Origin: Wenyingzhuangia fucanilytica
Lineage (GTDB): Bacteria; Bacteroidota; Bacteroidia; Flavobacteriales; Flavobacteriaceae
Length of the DNA: 64,000 nucleotides
Assembly: GCF_001697185.1 (NCBI RefSeq)
Contig: NZ_CP014224.1
Location: forward strand, 2,898,501-2,962,500
Reading direction: 5' to 3'
Made by a program: the position numbers and the translations under genes. Below the pieces are notes generated by a model. The model did no database searches and was not told where the DNA came from. It saw nothing but the letters and a program-made list of their open reading frames with translations. Shown here piece by piece: positions 1-9,786 of the stretch (positions are counted from its first letter, which is position 1; the number at the start of each line of letters is the position of its first letter).

Positions 1-1035
1 ACTGTTAAATGAACTTAAAATAGCTCCAAACAATACTGCTGCAAAAAAACCAATCATAGAAACCGGCAATACCTTTTTAACCAACATTGGATATGCCTGA
101 TCTGCATTCCCTAAATCTCCATTAAAAATTTGAAAAGCAATAATCCCTGGTAAGACTACAATAAACGGCCCTAATATTTTAATAAAAGCAGCCAAACACA
201 ATCCTTTTTGCCCTTCCACCAAATTTTTGGCTCCCAAAGCACGCTGAATAATTGCTTGATTGGTACCCCAATAATAAAAATTAACAATTAACATCCCTGT
301 AAATAATGTTGCAAAGGGTACAGATGAAAATTCTCCTCCTATGATCTTAAACTTTTCAGGTAAATTAGTTGTTAAAGTATTCATCCCCTCAAAAACACTC
401 CCATCTCCTACATACAAAAGTCCAAAAATCGGAATTAAAGAACCTCCTATAATCAATCCTACAGCATTAATCGAATCTGAAACCGCTACTGCTTTAAGAC
501 CTCCAAAAATGGCATAAATACTACCAATAATTCCTATTCCCCAAACAGTAACCCATAAAGCAGATTCATCACTCATATTTATCATCTGAGGAATATCAAA
601 CATCGTATTGATAGCCAATGCCCCTGAATACAGCACTGTTGGTAGCATTGAAATTGCATATCCAAATAAAAACAAAACTGAAACTAATGCTCTAGTAGAC
701 TTACCATATCTTGTTTCTAAAAACTGAGGTATGGTAGCAATTCCTCCTTTTAAATACCTAGGCAACAAAACCAAAGCTGTAAAAACAATAGCAATGGCAG
801 CCAATACTTCATAAGCCATAATAAGAATTCCTTCGCTAAAAGCAATTCCATTCATACCAACAATTTGTTCTGTTGATAAATTGGTAAGCAACAAAGACCC
901 AGCAATTACAGGACCTGTTAAACTTCGTCCACCAAGAAAATACCCCTCTGATGATGTTTCATCGGTTTTTCTTGTAGACCAATATGAAATAACCGCCACC
1001 AATAACGTAAATGCAGCGAAAGACATAATTCCCAT
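1..1035 (-). CDS. SGLT-type sodium/solute symporter, 3'-truncated by the window edge
   Basis: Reverse-strand reading gives 345 codons with no stop before the window edge. The start MGIMSFAAFTLLV is chosen because an in-frame TAA lies a few codons upstream. The N-terminal helix is followed by YFLGGRSLTG and then a helix with NLSTEQIVGMNG, the pattern of the SLC5/vSGLT branch of the solute:sodium symporter family. Further on, NFYYWGTNQAIIQR and DQAYPMLVKKVLP align by eye with the corresponding vSGLT segments. It should be an inner-membrane Na+-coupled importer, most often for sugars or related small solutes in this branch; the substrate cannot be read from sequence. The C-terminal third is missing. 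It is divergent from the phosphatase lipoprotein across about 310 bp, so the two need not be functionally linked. Confidence 0.9.
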   Translation of the reverse strand, partial: MGIMSFAAFTLLVAVISYWSTRKTDETSSEGYFLGGRSLTGPVIAGSLLLTNLSTEQIVGMNGIAFSEGILIMAYEVLAAIAIVFTALVLLPRYLKGGIATIPQFLETRYGKSTRALVSVLFLFGYAISMLPTVLYSGALAINTMFDIPQMINMSDESALWVTVWGIGIIGSIYAIFGGLKAVAVSDSINAVGLIIGGSLIPIFGLLYVGDGSVFEGMNTLTTNLPEKFKIIGGEFSSVPFATLFTGMLIVNFYYWGTNQAIIQRALGAKNLVEGQKGLCLAAFIKILGPFIVVLPGIIAFQIFNGDLGNADQAYPMLVKKVLPVSMIGFFAAVLFGAILSSFNS

Positions 1036-1348
1036 AATTATAGTTTATTTTGGATTTGTATTTAAACAGGTAATTTACAAACTTCTTGTGATTACACTAT
1101 ACTAAATTTAAAAGTTGTGTCCGATTTACTTCCTTACTAGCCTTTATAAACAATAAATTTCTATGTTTATTTACTACAACTTATTGTTTTCTACCCTAAT
1201 GACTCCTTTCAATATCTAAACAAATGCAAAACTAAAAAATCACTTTCTTAAATTACTCTATAAAATTTAGCTTATTTATATTTAATTTTATCTTCATCAT
1301 TTTTGAAGTATTTTATTTTATTTCATCTCATTTAATTCAACCCCTATT
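1036..1348. other. Divergent intergenic region, no gene seen
   Basis: This AT-rich spacer separates the symporter start (-) from the phosphatase start (+), so promoters for both must lie here. I see no clean TAnnTTTG element at a convincing distance from either start, no hairpin and no ORF worth reporting. Confidence 0.5.
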
Positions 1349-2620
1349 ATGAAAAACATCATTTTACTCTTTATCATTTCTATTACTTTATCAGCCTGTA
1401 AATCTACAGGAGAAGTAAAAAATAAAAAAGCAGATAATATTGCCATTACAAGTACAGGAGAAAAACCTTTGTTGTTACGTCAACCCTATTTACAAATGGT
1501 TAGACCTACTACAACTACCATTACATGGAAAACCAATGACTTAGCAGATAATTGTTTAGTAGTATTTAATCAAATCGATAAACAAAACAAAAAAGTTGTT
1601 AAAGGTAGCTTGGTAAATCACGAAGGAAATAAATTTAACGAAGTGGTCTTAACCAATCTAAAACCATCAACTACCTATACTTATAGCATATACTCTAACG
1701 GACACTTATTAGCTAGTGGTAAGGATTATCATTTTACAACTGCTCCAAATCATAAAAACAAGGCGTTTACTTTTTATGCTTTAGGTGATATTGGTGCTAA
1801 AGAAGGACAAAGTTTTGCTATAGAACCAGCAACAAGAATTACTGAATTAAACCAAAAACCTGACTTTGGATTAGGATTGGGTGATATTGTATATCCAAAA
1901 GGTGAAAGTAAAAATTATGACAATCACTTATTTAAACCCTTTCAAGAAGTTTTTAAAAACATTCCTTTCTACCCGGTAGCAGGAAACCACGATTGGTTGT
2001 CTGATCCTGAAAAGAACTTTGAAAAAGAATGGTCTTTACCTGGAAACGAACATTATTATAGTTTTTCTTATTCCAATACTTTATTTATAGGATTAGACTC
2101 AAGTGATGGAGGTTTTTATCAAATTGAAGAGCAACTAGCTTGGTTAAAACAAACTTTAAAAGAAAACAAAAATTCTTTTGATTGGATTATTGTTTATTTA
2201 CACCACAATGGTAAAAGTTGTACTTACAAAAATGACTATGAACACGTAAAATCTTTATACACTGTATTTGCTAACAACAAAGTAGATTTGGTATTAAATG
2301 GACATGCACATACCTACGAACGCTTAAAGGCTTATGATGAATTTGGTAACGTTGATAACACTATTAACAACCAATCTAACTACAACAATTTAAAAAACAG
2401 ATTTATTTCAATCACGATTGGAGCTGGAGGAAAAATTAACAAAAAATGGAAAGCAGATCCAAGCAACCCTGAAAACTGTAAGGACGGAAGTATTGTAGCA
2501 CATTCAGAACACGTACCAAGTTTTGGATTGATTTCCATTAATCATAAAAAACTAATTTTTAAAGGGATCAACTCATACACTGGAGAAACATTTGATACTT
2601 TTTCAATAACTAAAAATTAA
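1349..2620 (+). CDS. Purple-acid-phosphatase-like metallophosphoesterase lipoprotein
   Basis: 423 residues. The N-terminus is a lipoprotein signal with lipobox LSAC (Cys17), so the enzyme should be membrane-anchored outside the cytoplasm. Residues about 38-132 form a fibronectin-III-like N-terminal domain, as in purple acid phosphatases. The catalytic metallophosphoesterase domain follows with the ordered metal-binding motifs GDIG (Asp147), GDIVY (Asp179, Tyr182), GNHD (Asn213, His214), YLHH near 288 and NGHAHTYE near 318. The Tyr in the second motif is the ligand giving purple acid phosphatases their Fe(III) colour. The likely role is hydrolysis of phosphate monoesters outside the inner membrane, releasing phosphate; the exact substrate is unknown. 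It stands alone and ends at a strong hairpin terminator. Confidence 0.88.
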   Translation: MKNIILLFIISITLSACKSTGEVKNKKADNIAITSTGEKPLLLRQPYLQMVRPTTTTITWKTNDLADNCLVVFNQIDKQNKKVVKGSLVNHEGNKFNEVVLTNLKPSTTYTYSIYSNGHLLASGKDYHFTTAPNHKNKAFTFYALGDIGAKEGQSFAIEPATRITELNQKPDFGLGLGDIVYPKGESKNYDNHLFKPFQEVFKNIPFYPVAGNHDWLSDPEKNFEKEWSLPGNEHYYSFSYSNTLFIGLDSSDGGFYQIEEQLAWLKQTLKENKNSFDWIIVYLHHNGKSCTYKNDYEHVKSLYTVFANNKVDLVLNGHAHTYERLKAYDEFGNVDNTINNQSNYNNLKNRFISITIGAGGKINKKWKADPSNPENCKDGSIVAHSEHVPSFGLISINHKKLIFKGINSYTGETFDTFSITKN

Positions 2621-2645
2621 AACTTAGTTATTAACAACACATAAA

Positions 2646-2678
2646 AAAACACCGATTATAAAAATAATCGGTGTTTTT
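2646..2678. terminator. Bidirectional intrinsic terminator (phosphatase / tRNA genes)
   Basis: A 12-bp stem, AACACCGATTAT paired with its complement around an AAAA loop, is flanked by A-runs on the left and T-runs on the right. It can terminate the phosphatase gene on + and the tRNA-Ser/tRNA-Pro transcript on -. Confidence 0.85.
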
Positions 2679-2703
2679 AATAAAATCTAGTCTTTAGATT
2701 TTG

Positions 2704-2778
2704 TCGGGGTGGCAGGATTCGAACCTGCGACCTCCTCGTCCCAAACGAGGCGCGATGACCGGGCTACGCTACACCCCG
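2704..2778 (-). tRNA. tRNA-Pro (anticodon TGG)
   Basis: The reverse strand folds as a 75-nt cloverleaf: acceptor CGGGGTG paired with CACCCCG and discriminator A, anticodon loop TTTGGGA between CCTCG and CGAGG, and T-loop GGTTCGAATCC. CCA is not encoded. It lies 21 bp downstream of tRNA-Ser and is probably co-transcribed with it. Confidence 0.97.
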
Positions 2779-2799
2779 AAAAGCCATCTTTAAAAATTG

Positions 2800-2883
2800 C
2801 GGAGAGACAGGGATTCGAACCCTGGCGACAGTTACCCGTCGACAGATTAGCAATCTGCTCCATTACCACTCTGGCACCTCTCC
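2800..2883 (-). tRNA. tRNA-Ser (anticodon GCT)
   Basis: This 84-nt class II tRNA has a long variable arm (GTCGACGGGTAACTGTCGC region). The acceptor GGAGAGG pairs with TCTCTCC with one G-T wobble. The anticodon loop is TTGCTAA between GCAGA and TCTGT, reading AGY serine codons. CCA is not encoded. Confidence 0.97.
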
Positions 2884-2963
2884 AAAAGTATATAACTACT
2901 TTCTTTTGCGAGTGCAAATATATATGTTTAGTTAAATGCTTGCAACCTTTTTTTGAGTTTTTT

Positions 2964-5024
2964 TTACTCTGGGTACTCAATCCTTACGTGATAGATATTT
3001 TTAAGCTTTTTCTTAATCACTTTCTTTACACTTTCAATTTCTTTTAAGGTAATATTTGCGTTTAAAAATTGCCCTTCAGCCTTTTGTTTTTCTATAATCT
3101 TTTCAATTAACTCATCAATTGCAGTAGCCGTTGGTTCCGTTAAACTTTTTGAAGCAGCTTCGGCAGCATCACACATCATTAAAATTGAAGTTTCTTTAGA
3201 AAAAGGAATAGGTCCAGGATATCTAAAATCTTCTATGTTAACATTTTCTGGATTGGCTTCTAATTCCTTTTTATAAAAATAATACACCAAACTTGTTCCA
3301 TGATGAGTTCTGATAAAATCAATAATTCTATCTGGTAACCTTTGTTTTTTAGCCAATTCAATTCCCTCGGTAACATGACCTATAATAATTTTTGCACTGT
3401 CTTTTGCCGGTAATTCATTATGAGGGTTTACTCCTGTAGATTGATTTTCTGTAAAATAGAATGGATTTAACATTTTTCCTATATCATGATACAATGCTCC
3501 TGTTCTAACCAACATTACATTAGCATTAATAGCATTTGCTGCAGCCTCTGCTAAATTTGCTACCTGCATAGAATGCTGAAAAGTTCCTGGAGCTTTTTCA
3601 TTCAATTCTCTTAACAATACACTATTTGTGTTAGACAATTCTAATAAAGTAATATCAGACACCAATCCAAATAACTTTTCGTACAACCAAATTAAAAATA
3701 CAGACAAAAAGGACAGTACTCCATTTAGAGCAAACAAAACAAAATAACTACTGTTAATTTGACTAATACCTCCTTCGTGAATAATGTAAAAAGCCAAATA
3801 AGTTAGCATATAAACTAGGGTAATTTTAATTACAGAAATAAATAAATTTCCCCTTTTATGAATATCAGAAACCGTTAAAATAGTAATAAAACCAGCAATG
3901 GTTTGTAAATAGATATACTCAAAACTATTTGGCACTACAAACCCAAGCATCAAAACCATCAATAGATATGAAAACATCGCTACACGAGCATCAAAAAATG
4001 CTTTCATTACAATAGGTAAAATACAAATAGGTACTACATATAAATAATCTGTATGTTGTTTTATGATTAGCGTTTCTAAAAAAACCATCAATAAAACATT
4101 TAGAAAAATAAAGGTGACTTGAGTATTGTTTTCAAAAATTTCTTTTCTATCTAAATACAAGAACAACATTAACATTCCCATAGCTAATGACACCAAAATA
4201 ATGTAACCAACTAAAATCCATGCATAATTCTTTTTTGTCCAGATTTGAGATTTATATTCTTGTTTTAAAGAATTTAGCACTTCTAATTTTCTACCCTCAA
4301 CAATATCACCTCTGGCAATTATTAATTCTTTAGCAGATATTTTTCCTTTGGTATAAGAAATAGTACTCAACATTTCTGTCAAATCCTTTTCTGTAAATTC
4401 CTTATCAAAAAATACATTGGGAACTAAAACTTCGGTTAAAATATTAGTGATAACACTTTTATAAGCATAATTCATTTGATTATTCAACGTTGAATTAATC
4501 AATGGTAATAATTCTCTAGGAGTAATTAATCTCCCATAATACATTTCACTAACCTCTTGCTGTTTTCTTAAAAAGATAGATTTATCTGCAGCATATTCAT
4601 CTTTTACACTTATATCAACAAAACCTAAATCATATATAAAAGTGATTAAATCATCTGCAGTTTTTTTATAAATAGAGGTTTCAAATTCTTTCTTTAATCC
4701 CTTGTTTAATATGACTTCATCATAATAGGTATCAAACTTTTTTTTCACCTCAGTCTCAACATCTCCCTTGTATTCAAAATAGATATTTGAATTTTTAATC
4801 AATTCATTTTTTTCTTTATTGATTTCTGCTTCTGTTTTTTGAATAGCAAAGTCAAAGGGAGCTAACAAGTTTTCGTATTGCCAAGGTTTTCCTTTTTGAA
4901 ACTCGTACTTAAACTTACCTCCTTTTGGAAAAAAATAAACAATAGAAAAGACTACTAATACAAATAGAAAAACTTTGTAAATAATAGATTGATTTTGATA
5001 TATGCGGTTAATGATATTCTTCAT
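2964..5024 (-). CDS. pgpH: PgpH-type 7TM-HD phosphodiesterase
   Basis: 686 residues in the order expected for the 7TMR-HD family. One N-terminal transmembrane helix is followed by an extracytoplasmic domain of roughly 220 residues, then about seven closely spaced membrane helices (residues ~265-450) and a cytoplasmic HD domain. The HD domain shows HSMQVANLAEAA, YHDIGK (metal-binding His-Asp) and a later RTHHGTS motif. The Gram-positive PgpH/YqfF proteins hydrolyse cyclic di-AMP; this is the Bacteroidota counterpart and is inferred to do the same at the inner membrane. It is divergent from the thiolase gene across 74 bp. Assignment to the family is firm; the nucleotide substrate is inferred. 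Confidence 0.88.
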   Translation of the reverse strand: MKNIINRIYQNQSIIYKVFLFVLVVFSIVYFFPKGGKFKYEFQKGKPWQYENLLAPFDFAIQKTEAEINKEKNELIKNSNIYFEYKGDVETEVKKKFDTYYDEVILNKGLKKEFETSIYKKTADDLITFIYDLGFVDISVKDEYAADKSIFLRKQQEVSEMYYGRLITPRELLPLINSTLNNQMNYAYKSVITNILTEVLVPNVFFDKEFTEKDLTEMLSTISYTKGKISAKELIIARGDIVEGRKLEVLNSLKQEYKSQIWTKKNYAWILVGYIILVSLAMGMLMLFLYLDRKEIFENNTQVTFIFLNVLLMVFLETLIIKQHTDYLYVVPICILPIVMKAFFDARVAMFSYLLMVLMLGFVVPNSFEYIYLQTIAGFITILTVSDIHKRGNLFISVIKITLVYMLTYLAFYIIHEGGISQINSSYFVLFALNGVLSFLSVFLIWLYEKLFGLVSDITLLELSNTNSVLLRELNEKAPGTFQHSMQVANLAEAAANAINANVMLVRTGALYHDIGKMLNPFYFTENQSTGVNPHNELPAKDSAKIIIGHVTEGIELAKKQRLPDRIIDFIRTHHGTSLVYYFYKKELEANPENVNIEDFRYPGPIPFSKETSILMMCDAAEAASKSLTEPTATAIDELIEKIIEKQKAEGQFLNANITLKEIESVKKVIKKKLKNIYHVRIEYPE

Positions 5025-5098
5025 TAGTGATTTTGATGTTTATCAAAAATAAACAATTAATTTTTGTAAATTCAAAGTACGCTTAACCTGTTTTCATC

Positions 5099-6277
5099 AT
5101 GTCTAAAAAAATTGTTATTGTTTCTGCAAAAAGAACGCCCATCGGATCATTTTTAGGAAGTTTATCAACTGTTACTGCTCCAAAACTAGCCGCAGCAGCT
5201 ATTAAAGGAACCTTAGATGAAATTAACATTCCTTATCATTTAATAGAAGAAGTTTACTTAGGAAATGTTCTTCAAGCAGGATTAGGACAAGCTCCTGCAA
5301 AACAAGCTGCAAAATACGCTGGTTTAAAAGATGACATCCCTTGTACTACCATTAATAAAGTTTGTGCTTCTGGAATGAAAGCCATTACTATGGGAGCACA
5401 AGCCATTAAAGCCAATGATAGGGAAATTGTACTTGTGGGCGGAATGGAAAATATGTCTTTAGTTCCACATTATTCAACATTAAGAACAGGAACTAAACTT
5501 GGGAACCAAACTTTACATGACGGAATTTTACAAGATGGTTTAACTAATGTCTACGACCAAAATCACATGGGAGTATGTGGTGATAATTGTGCAAAAACAC
5601 ATCATATTTCTAGAGAAGAACAAGATACTTTTGCCATACAATCTTATCAAAAATCAATTAACGCGAATCAGGAGGGAAAATTTAGAAACGAAATTTCTCC
5701 TGTAAGCTACCACGATAAAAGAGGAAATGAAATTATTATTAACGAAGATGAGGAGTTTTTGAATTTTAAACCCGAAAAGTTTCCGTTACTAAAACCAGTT
5801 TTCTCTAAAGAGGGTACAGTAACTGCCGCCAATGCTTCAACTTTAAATGATGGTGCTGCTGTATTATTAATAATGTCCGAAGAAAAGGCAAAAGTTTTAA
5901 ACCTAAAACCTTTAGCAGAAATTATTGCTTATGAAGATGCTTCAACAAGTCCTGAATTATTTACAACTGCTCCTGCTAAAGCCATACCTGCTGTTCTTAA
6001 AAAGGCCAACTTACAACTTACTGATATTGATTATTTTGAACTAAACGAAGCTTTTTCTGTGGTAGGAATTGCCAATGCTAACTTACTTAAAATACCAATG
6101 CACAAAATCAACAAAAATGGGGGAGCCGTATCACTTGGACATCCTCTAGGTTGCTCAGGTGCAAGAATTGTTGTTTCTTTGATAAATGTTTTAAAACAAC
6201 AGCAAGCAGGTTATGGACTTGCAGCTATTTGTAACGGTGGCGGGGGTGCAACTGCCATAATTATTAAAAATATTTAG
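5099..6277 (+). CDS. atoB: Acetyl-CoA C-acetyltransferase (thiolase)
   Basis: 392 residues, the normal thiolase II length. The acyl-accepting cysteine is Cys89 in NKVCASGMKA. The C-terminal signature GGAVSLGHPLGCSGAR supplies the catalytic His, and CNGGGGA supplies the second cysteine that acts as base. The enzyme condenses or cleaves acetoacetyl-CoA and acetyl-CoA. The two CoA-transferase subunits encoded 0.8 kb away on the opposite strand make acetoacetyl-CoA from acetoacetate, so together they form a route from acetoacetate to two acetyl-CoA. A C40 peptidase gene follows by 20 bp and may be co-transcribed. Confidence 0.93.
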   Translation: MSKKIVIVSAKRTPIGSFLGSLSTVTAPKLAAAAIKGTLDEINIPYHLIEEVYLGNVLQAGLGQAPAKQAAKYAGLKDDIPCTTINKVCASGMKAITMGAQAIKANDREIVLVGGMENMSLVPHYSTLRTGTKLGNQTLHDGILQDGLTNVYDQNHMGVCGDNCAKTHHISREEQDTFAIQSYQKSINANQEGKFRNEISPVSYHDKRGNEIIINEDEEFLNFKPEKFPLLKPVFSKEGTVTAANASTLNDGAAVLLIMSEEKAKVLNLKPLAEIIAYEDASTSPELFTTAPAKAIPAVLKKANLQLTDIDYFELNEAFSVVGIANANLLKIPMHKINKNGGAVSLGHPLGCSGARIVVSLINVLKQQQAGYGLAAICNGGGGATAIIIKNI

Positions 6278-6297
6278 ATAGCCTACTCATATATTCA

Positions 6298-7068
6298 ATG
6301 GATTACGGTATTTGTAACCTTAGTGTTGTTCCTTTAAGATTAGAGCCTTCAGACACCTCTGAAATGGTTTCTCAAGTCTTGTTAGGCGAACATTTTAAAG
6401 TCTTAGAAATTAGAAACAAATGGAGTAAAATCCGTTTGGCCTATGATGGTTATGAAGGATGGATTGATAACAAACAATTCTTACTCATTTCTTTAGAAGA
6501 TTACACCAAAATAGATAAATCTCCAATTTATTTATCAAGTGATATCATCAATTTTGGAGAAAACCAACAACAATTACTTACCAATATCGTTATCGGTTCA
6601 CATTTACCTTTTTACAAAGAAGAACAATTTTTAATTGGTGAAGAAAAATTTGCCTTTGAAGGAGAGGTAATTTCTAATCAGCAACCAAAAGAAAATATTG
6701 TTTCCACAGCTTTACAGTTTTTAAACACACCTTATTTGTGGGGAGGAAAAACTCCTTTTGGAATTGATTGTTCTGGACTAACGCAACTGGTATACAAACT
6801 AAACGGTTACCCTTTAAAAAGAGATGCTAAAGATCAGGCTACCCAAGGAGAAGTTTTAAGTTTTATTGAAGAAAGCGAACCTGGTGATTTAGCCTTTTTT
6901 GATAATGATGAAGGAAACATTATCCACGTTGGTATTATGATGGCTGATAATTACATTATTCATGCCCACGGAAAAGTAAGAATTGATCGCTTAGATCATT
7001 TGGGAATTTACAACGTAGATACTAAAAGACATACGCATAAACTTAGGGTAATTAAAAAGATTATATAA
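6298..7068 (+). CDS. NlpC/P60 (C40) peptidase with SH3-like N-terminus
   Basis: 256 residues. The N-terminal ~65 residues resemble a bacterial SH3 domain (VPLRLEPSDTSEMVSQ, YEGWID). The C-terminal NlpC/P60 domain has catalytic Cys158 in FGIDCSGLTQ, His210 in IIHVGIM and His222 in IIHAHG. There is no signal peptide, which matches the cytoplasmic SH3-NlpC enzymes of the YkfC type that cut L-Ala-gamma-D-Glu-linked cell-wall peptides during recycling; that substrate is inferred. The gene follows the thiolase by 20 bp and its last 8 bases overlap the end of the convergent CoA-transferase subunit B gene. Confidence 0.88.
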   Translation: MDYGICNLSVVPLRLEPSDTSEMVSQVLLGEHFKVLEIRNKWSKIRLAYDGYEGWIDNKQFLLISLEDYTKIDKSPIYLSSDIINFGENQQQLLTNIVIGSHLPFYKEEQFLIGEEKFAFEGEVISNQQPKENIVSTALQFLNTPYLWGGKTPFGIDCSGLTQLVYKLNGYPLKRDAKDQATQGEVLSFIEESEPGDLAFFDNDEGNIIHVGIMMADNYIIHAHGKVRIDRLDHLGIYNVDTKRHTHKLRVIKKII

Positions 7069-7714
7069 GCATTGTTTTACAATTTGGAGAAACTAATAAT
7101 TCTCCTTCCGTAACACTTTTAATATATTCCACACCAACTTCTGGAGCCGTTTCTTTTAACAAAAATTTTCCATTCTCTATAGTCAACAATCCTAAATTGG
7201 TTACAATTGTTTTTACACAACCAACACCAGTTAAAGGCAAACTACATTGTTTTAGTAATTTTGATTCCCCTGCTCTGTTGGTATGCATCATAGCAACAAT
7301 AATATTTTCAGCACTCGCCACTAAATCCATAGCACCTCCCATACCTTTTACCATTTTACCCGGAATTTTCCAATTGGCAATATCTCCATTTTGAGAAACT
7401 TCCATAGCTCCTAAAACAGTTAAATCAATATGCTGACCTCTAATCATACCAAAACTTAATTCCGAATCAAAAAAAGAGGCTCCAGGTAAGGTTGTAATGG
7501 TTTGTTTTCCTGCATTAATCAAATCAGCATCTACTTGCTCTTTTGTAGGAAAAGGCCCCATACCCAAAACTCCATTTTCACTTTGGAATTCTACATTAAT
7601 ATTTTTTGGGACGTAATTAGCCACAAGAGTTGGAATTCCAATTCCTAAATTTACATAAAAACCATCTTGTAATTCTTTAGAAATACGTTGTGCTATTTGT
7701 TCTTTTGTAAGCAT
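7061..7714 (-). CDS. scoB: 3-oxoacid CoA-transferase subunit B
   Basis: 217 residues. The active-site glutamate that forms the CoA thioester is Glu46 in SENGVLGMG, and VNLGIGIPT is the family's N-terminal glycine-rich motif. With subunit A it moves CoA from succinyl-CoA to acetoacetate or a similar 3-oxoacid. The start lies 3 bp after the subunit A stop, so translation is likely coupled. The stop overlaps the convergent peptidase gene by 8 bp, leaving no room for a terminator between them. Confidence 0.93.
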   Translation of the reverse strand: MLTKEQIAQRISKELQDGFYVNLGIGIPTLVANYVPKNINVEFQSENGVLGMGPFPTKEQVDADLINAGKQTITTLPGASFFDSELSFGMIRGQHIDLTVLGAMEVSQNGDIANWKIPGKMVKGMGGAMDLVASAENIIVAMMHTNRAGESKLLKQCSLPLTGVGCVKTIVTNLGLLTIENGKFLLKETAPEVGVEYIKSVTEGELLVSPNCKTMLI

Positions 7715-7717
7715 TTT

Positions 7718-8413
7718 TTATTCTGATATGGTTAATTTTTCAATTCGTTTTTCATATTTATTACCTTGGAAAATACGCTGAACAAAAACTCCTGGAACAT
7801 GAATTTCATTTGGATTTAATTCTCCTACAGCAACTAACTCTTCTACCTCTACCACATTTATTTTAGCAGCACCACACATGGCTTGATTAAAGTTTCTTGC
7901 TGTTCCTTTAAAAATAATATTCCCTGCTTCATCTCCTTTCCACGCTTTAATTAAAGCAAAATCTGCATTTGTTGCATATTCTAACAAATACTGTTTTCCA
8001 TTAAACGTTCTTACTTCTTTTCCCTCAGCCACCTCTGTTCCTACTCCGGCTGGGGTAAAAAAAGCAGGAATTCCCATTTTAGCAGATCTACACCTTTCTG
8101 CTAAAGTTCCTTGTGGAATTAACTCCACCTCAATCTCATTATTCAACATCTGTCTTTCAAATTCATGATTTTCTCCCACATAAGAAGAAACCATTTTTTT
8201 TACTTGATGTTTTTTTAGTAATAAACCTAAACCAAAATCATCAACTCCAGCATTATTAGAAAAACAAGTAAGCTCTTTAACATTAAGTCTTACCAATTCT
8301 GCAATACTATTTTCAGGAATACCGCAAAGACCAAACCCTCCTACTAAAAGAGTCATTCCGTTAGTAATTCCTTCTAAAGCTTCTTGAACTGAATCTACTT
8401 TTTTGGATATCAT
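7718..8413 (-). CDS. scoA: 3-oxoacid CoA-transferase subunit A
   Basis: 231 residues, typical length. [14 protein letters not shown] is the subunit A signature, and [14 protein letters not shown] and GTARNFN are conserved family motifs. It is the first gene of the scoA-scoB pair and forms the heteromeric transferase with ScoB. With the nearby thiolase this completes acetoacetate activation and cleavage. Upstream a weak TATATTTC, close to the Bacteroidota -7 consensus, is seen about 35 bp before ATG. A terminator for the next gene (the TPR protein) lies further upstream. Confidence 0.93.
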   Translation of the reverse strand: MISKKVDSVQEALEGITNGMTLLVGGFGLCGIPENSIAELVRLNVKELTCFSNNAGVDDFGLGLLLKKHQVKKMVSSYVGENHEFERQMLNNEIEVELIPQGTLAERCRSAKMGIPAFFTPAGVGTEVAEGKEVRTFNGKQYLLEYATNADFALIKAWKGDEAGNIIFKGTARNFNQAMCGAAKINVVEVEELVAVGELNPNEIHVPGVFVQRIFQGNKYEKRIEKLTISE

Positions 8414-8492
8414 TTTAAAAAAATTGAGTTTACTTAAATATAAGAAATATAGTGCTTATTTGCACAACAATTCTCTTTTGACTTAAGAACAA

Positions 8493-8526
8493 AAAACCTC
8501 AGTAATTGTGATTACTGAGGTTTTTT
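8493..8526 (-). terminator. Intrinsic terminator after gyrA-TPR
   Basis: A 14-bp perfect stem (AAAACCTCAGTAAT and complement, TGTG loop) lies 25 bp past the TPR gene stop. The reverse strand reads into a T-run. The stem is symmetric enough to work in both directions. Confidence 0.85.
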
Positions 8527-8550
8527 ACTTTAAATATATTTTAGACTCTA

Positions 8551-9768
8551 CTATAAAGCTGCTGCTTTTTTAGTTTCTCCAATAGAATTATACAATCCTT
8601 TTAATGTAGATTTAACACCTTCATCTTTTTTTAAGCTATAAGCTTTTTCAAAAAATGGAATGGATTTAGTATACATATCAGTCAAACGGTCTTTAATTAC
8701 ACCGTATTTTTTAGTACCTCTGTTAGCATTCAATTCTTTTATCAACGATTTTTCTTCAGACATAATAATCAAACCTTTGTTAATATATGCATTTACATAA
8801 TTAGGATCTAATTCAATTACCTTGTCATAAGCTGCAGAAGCTTTTTCTGAATTACCTAAATCTTGAGAGATAACCCCTAAATTATACCATGAGTTTTTAT
8901 TCTCTGGTGTTAACTCTAAAACCTCTTCTAAAGCACTTATATAAGCCTCTTTATCTCCTGTTTTATAAATAACTGCTGCGTAATTTTCATAGAAAGGTAC
9001 ATGTTTAGGGAATTCTTTTTTAGCTTCCTTAAGCTTTACCATTTCTTTTTCAAAGTTCTCTTGTTGATCATAAATACCAACCAAGTTGCTATAGTATTCT
9101 ATACGAACTTTTTTATCAACCTTCGCTTCACTTGGAGAAATATGAGTTCCTATTTTTACAGCCTTATCTCTATCTTCTTTTTTAAAGAATTCATTGTTTT
9201 TTAGAGTATGTTTATTAACAGCATTAAAACTAACATCTCCTAATAACTTTAAAGACTTTTCAAGAATTTTAGCAGCCTCTGAATAATCTTTAGAAGTTAA
9301 ACGACAGTAAAGCAACAAGTCTAAAAGATCTTTACGACCTGGTTGAGTTTTATACAATGCCTCATACAAGTCCCCTGTTTTTTTATAATCCTCTTGCTTT
9401 AAGAACTTATTTATTTTTTTATAATAATCATCAGAAATGTTATTAAGGTAGTTAACTGCTTTTTCAGAATATTTTTCTTTTCCTACTCTAGACTCTACTT
9501 CTAACGTTTTATAAAAATTAATTGCTGCTGTTTGATAATCTTTTTCTTTTGTAGTTTCATCTCCAAAATAAACTTTCCCCAACAAAAAGTAGTAATAAGA
9601 CTCATACTGAGTATCTTTTACCATAGGTTCTAATCCCTTAATGCCTTCTGCCGCTTGAGTAAAATCAGAACGCTTAATTAATTTCTCTACATTTTTTAAC
9701 TCCTTTTTCTGTGCTAATACAGAAAAAGAAACACTAACAGATAATATTAATGTTGTTATTTTTTTCAT
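8551..9768 (-). CDS. Exported TPR-repeat protein
   Basis: 405 residues. The N-terminus MKKITTLILSVSVSFSVLA-QKK is a Sec signal peptide. The rest is helical with repeated TPR-like pairs; the clearest are near residues 290-330 (NSWYNLGVISQDLGNSEKA, YVNAYINKGLI). It lies 18 bp after gyrA on the same strand and shares its terminator, so it is probably co-transcribed with gyrA. TPR proteins are interaction scaffolds; the partner is unknown. A role in a periplasmic or outer-membrane assembly is only a guess from the signal peptide. Confidence 0.85.
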   Translation of the reverse strand: MKKITTLILSVSVSFSVLAQKKELKNVEKLIKRSDFTQAAEGIKGLEPMVKDTQYESYYYFLLGKVYFGDETTKEKDYQTAAINFYKTLEVESRVGKEKYSEKAVNYLNNISDDYYKKINKFLKQEDYKKTGDLYEALYKTQPGRKDLLDLLLYCRLTSKDYSEAAKILEKSLKLLGDVSFNAVNKHTLKNNEFFKKEDRDKAVKIGTHISPSEAKVDKKVRIEYYSNLVGIYDQQENFEKEMVKLKEAKKEFPKHVPFYENYAAVIYKTGDKEAYISALEEVLELTPENKNSWYNLGVISQDLGNSEKASAAYDKVIELDPNYVNAYINKGLIIMSEEKSLIKELNANRGTKKYGVIKDRLTDMYTKSIPFFEKAYSLKKDEGVKSTLKGLYNSIGETKKAAAL

Positions 9769-9786
9769 CTCTTTATTATTTATATT

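Noticed and set aside
881-1105. 74-codon ORF on +
   Set aside because: Antisense shadow of the symporter start region.
2687-3047. Overlapping ORFs on both strands across the tRNA-Pro/tRNA-Ser block
   Set aside because: They translate tRNA sequence and terminator; the + one reads into the antisense of pgpH.
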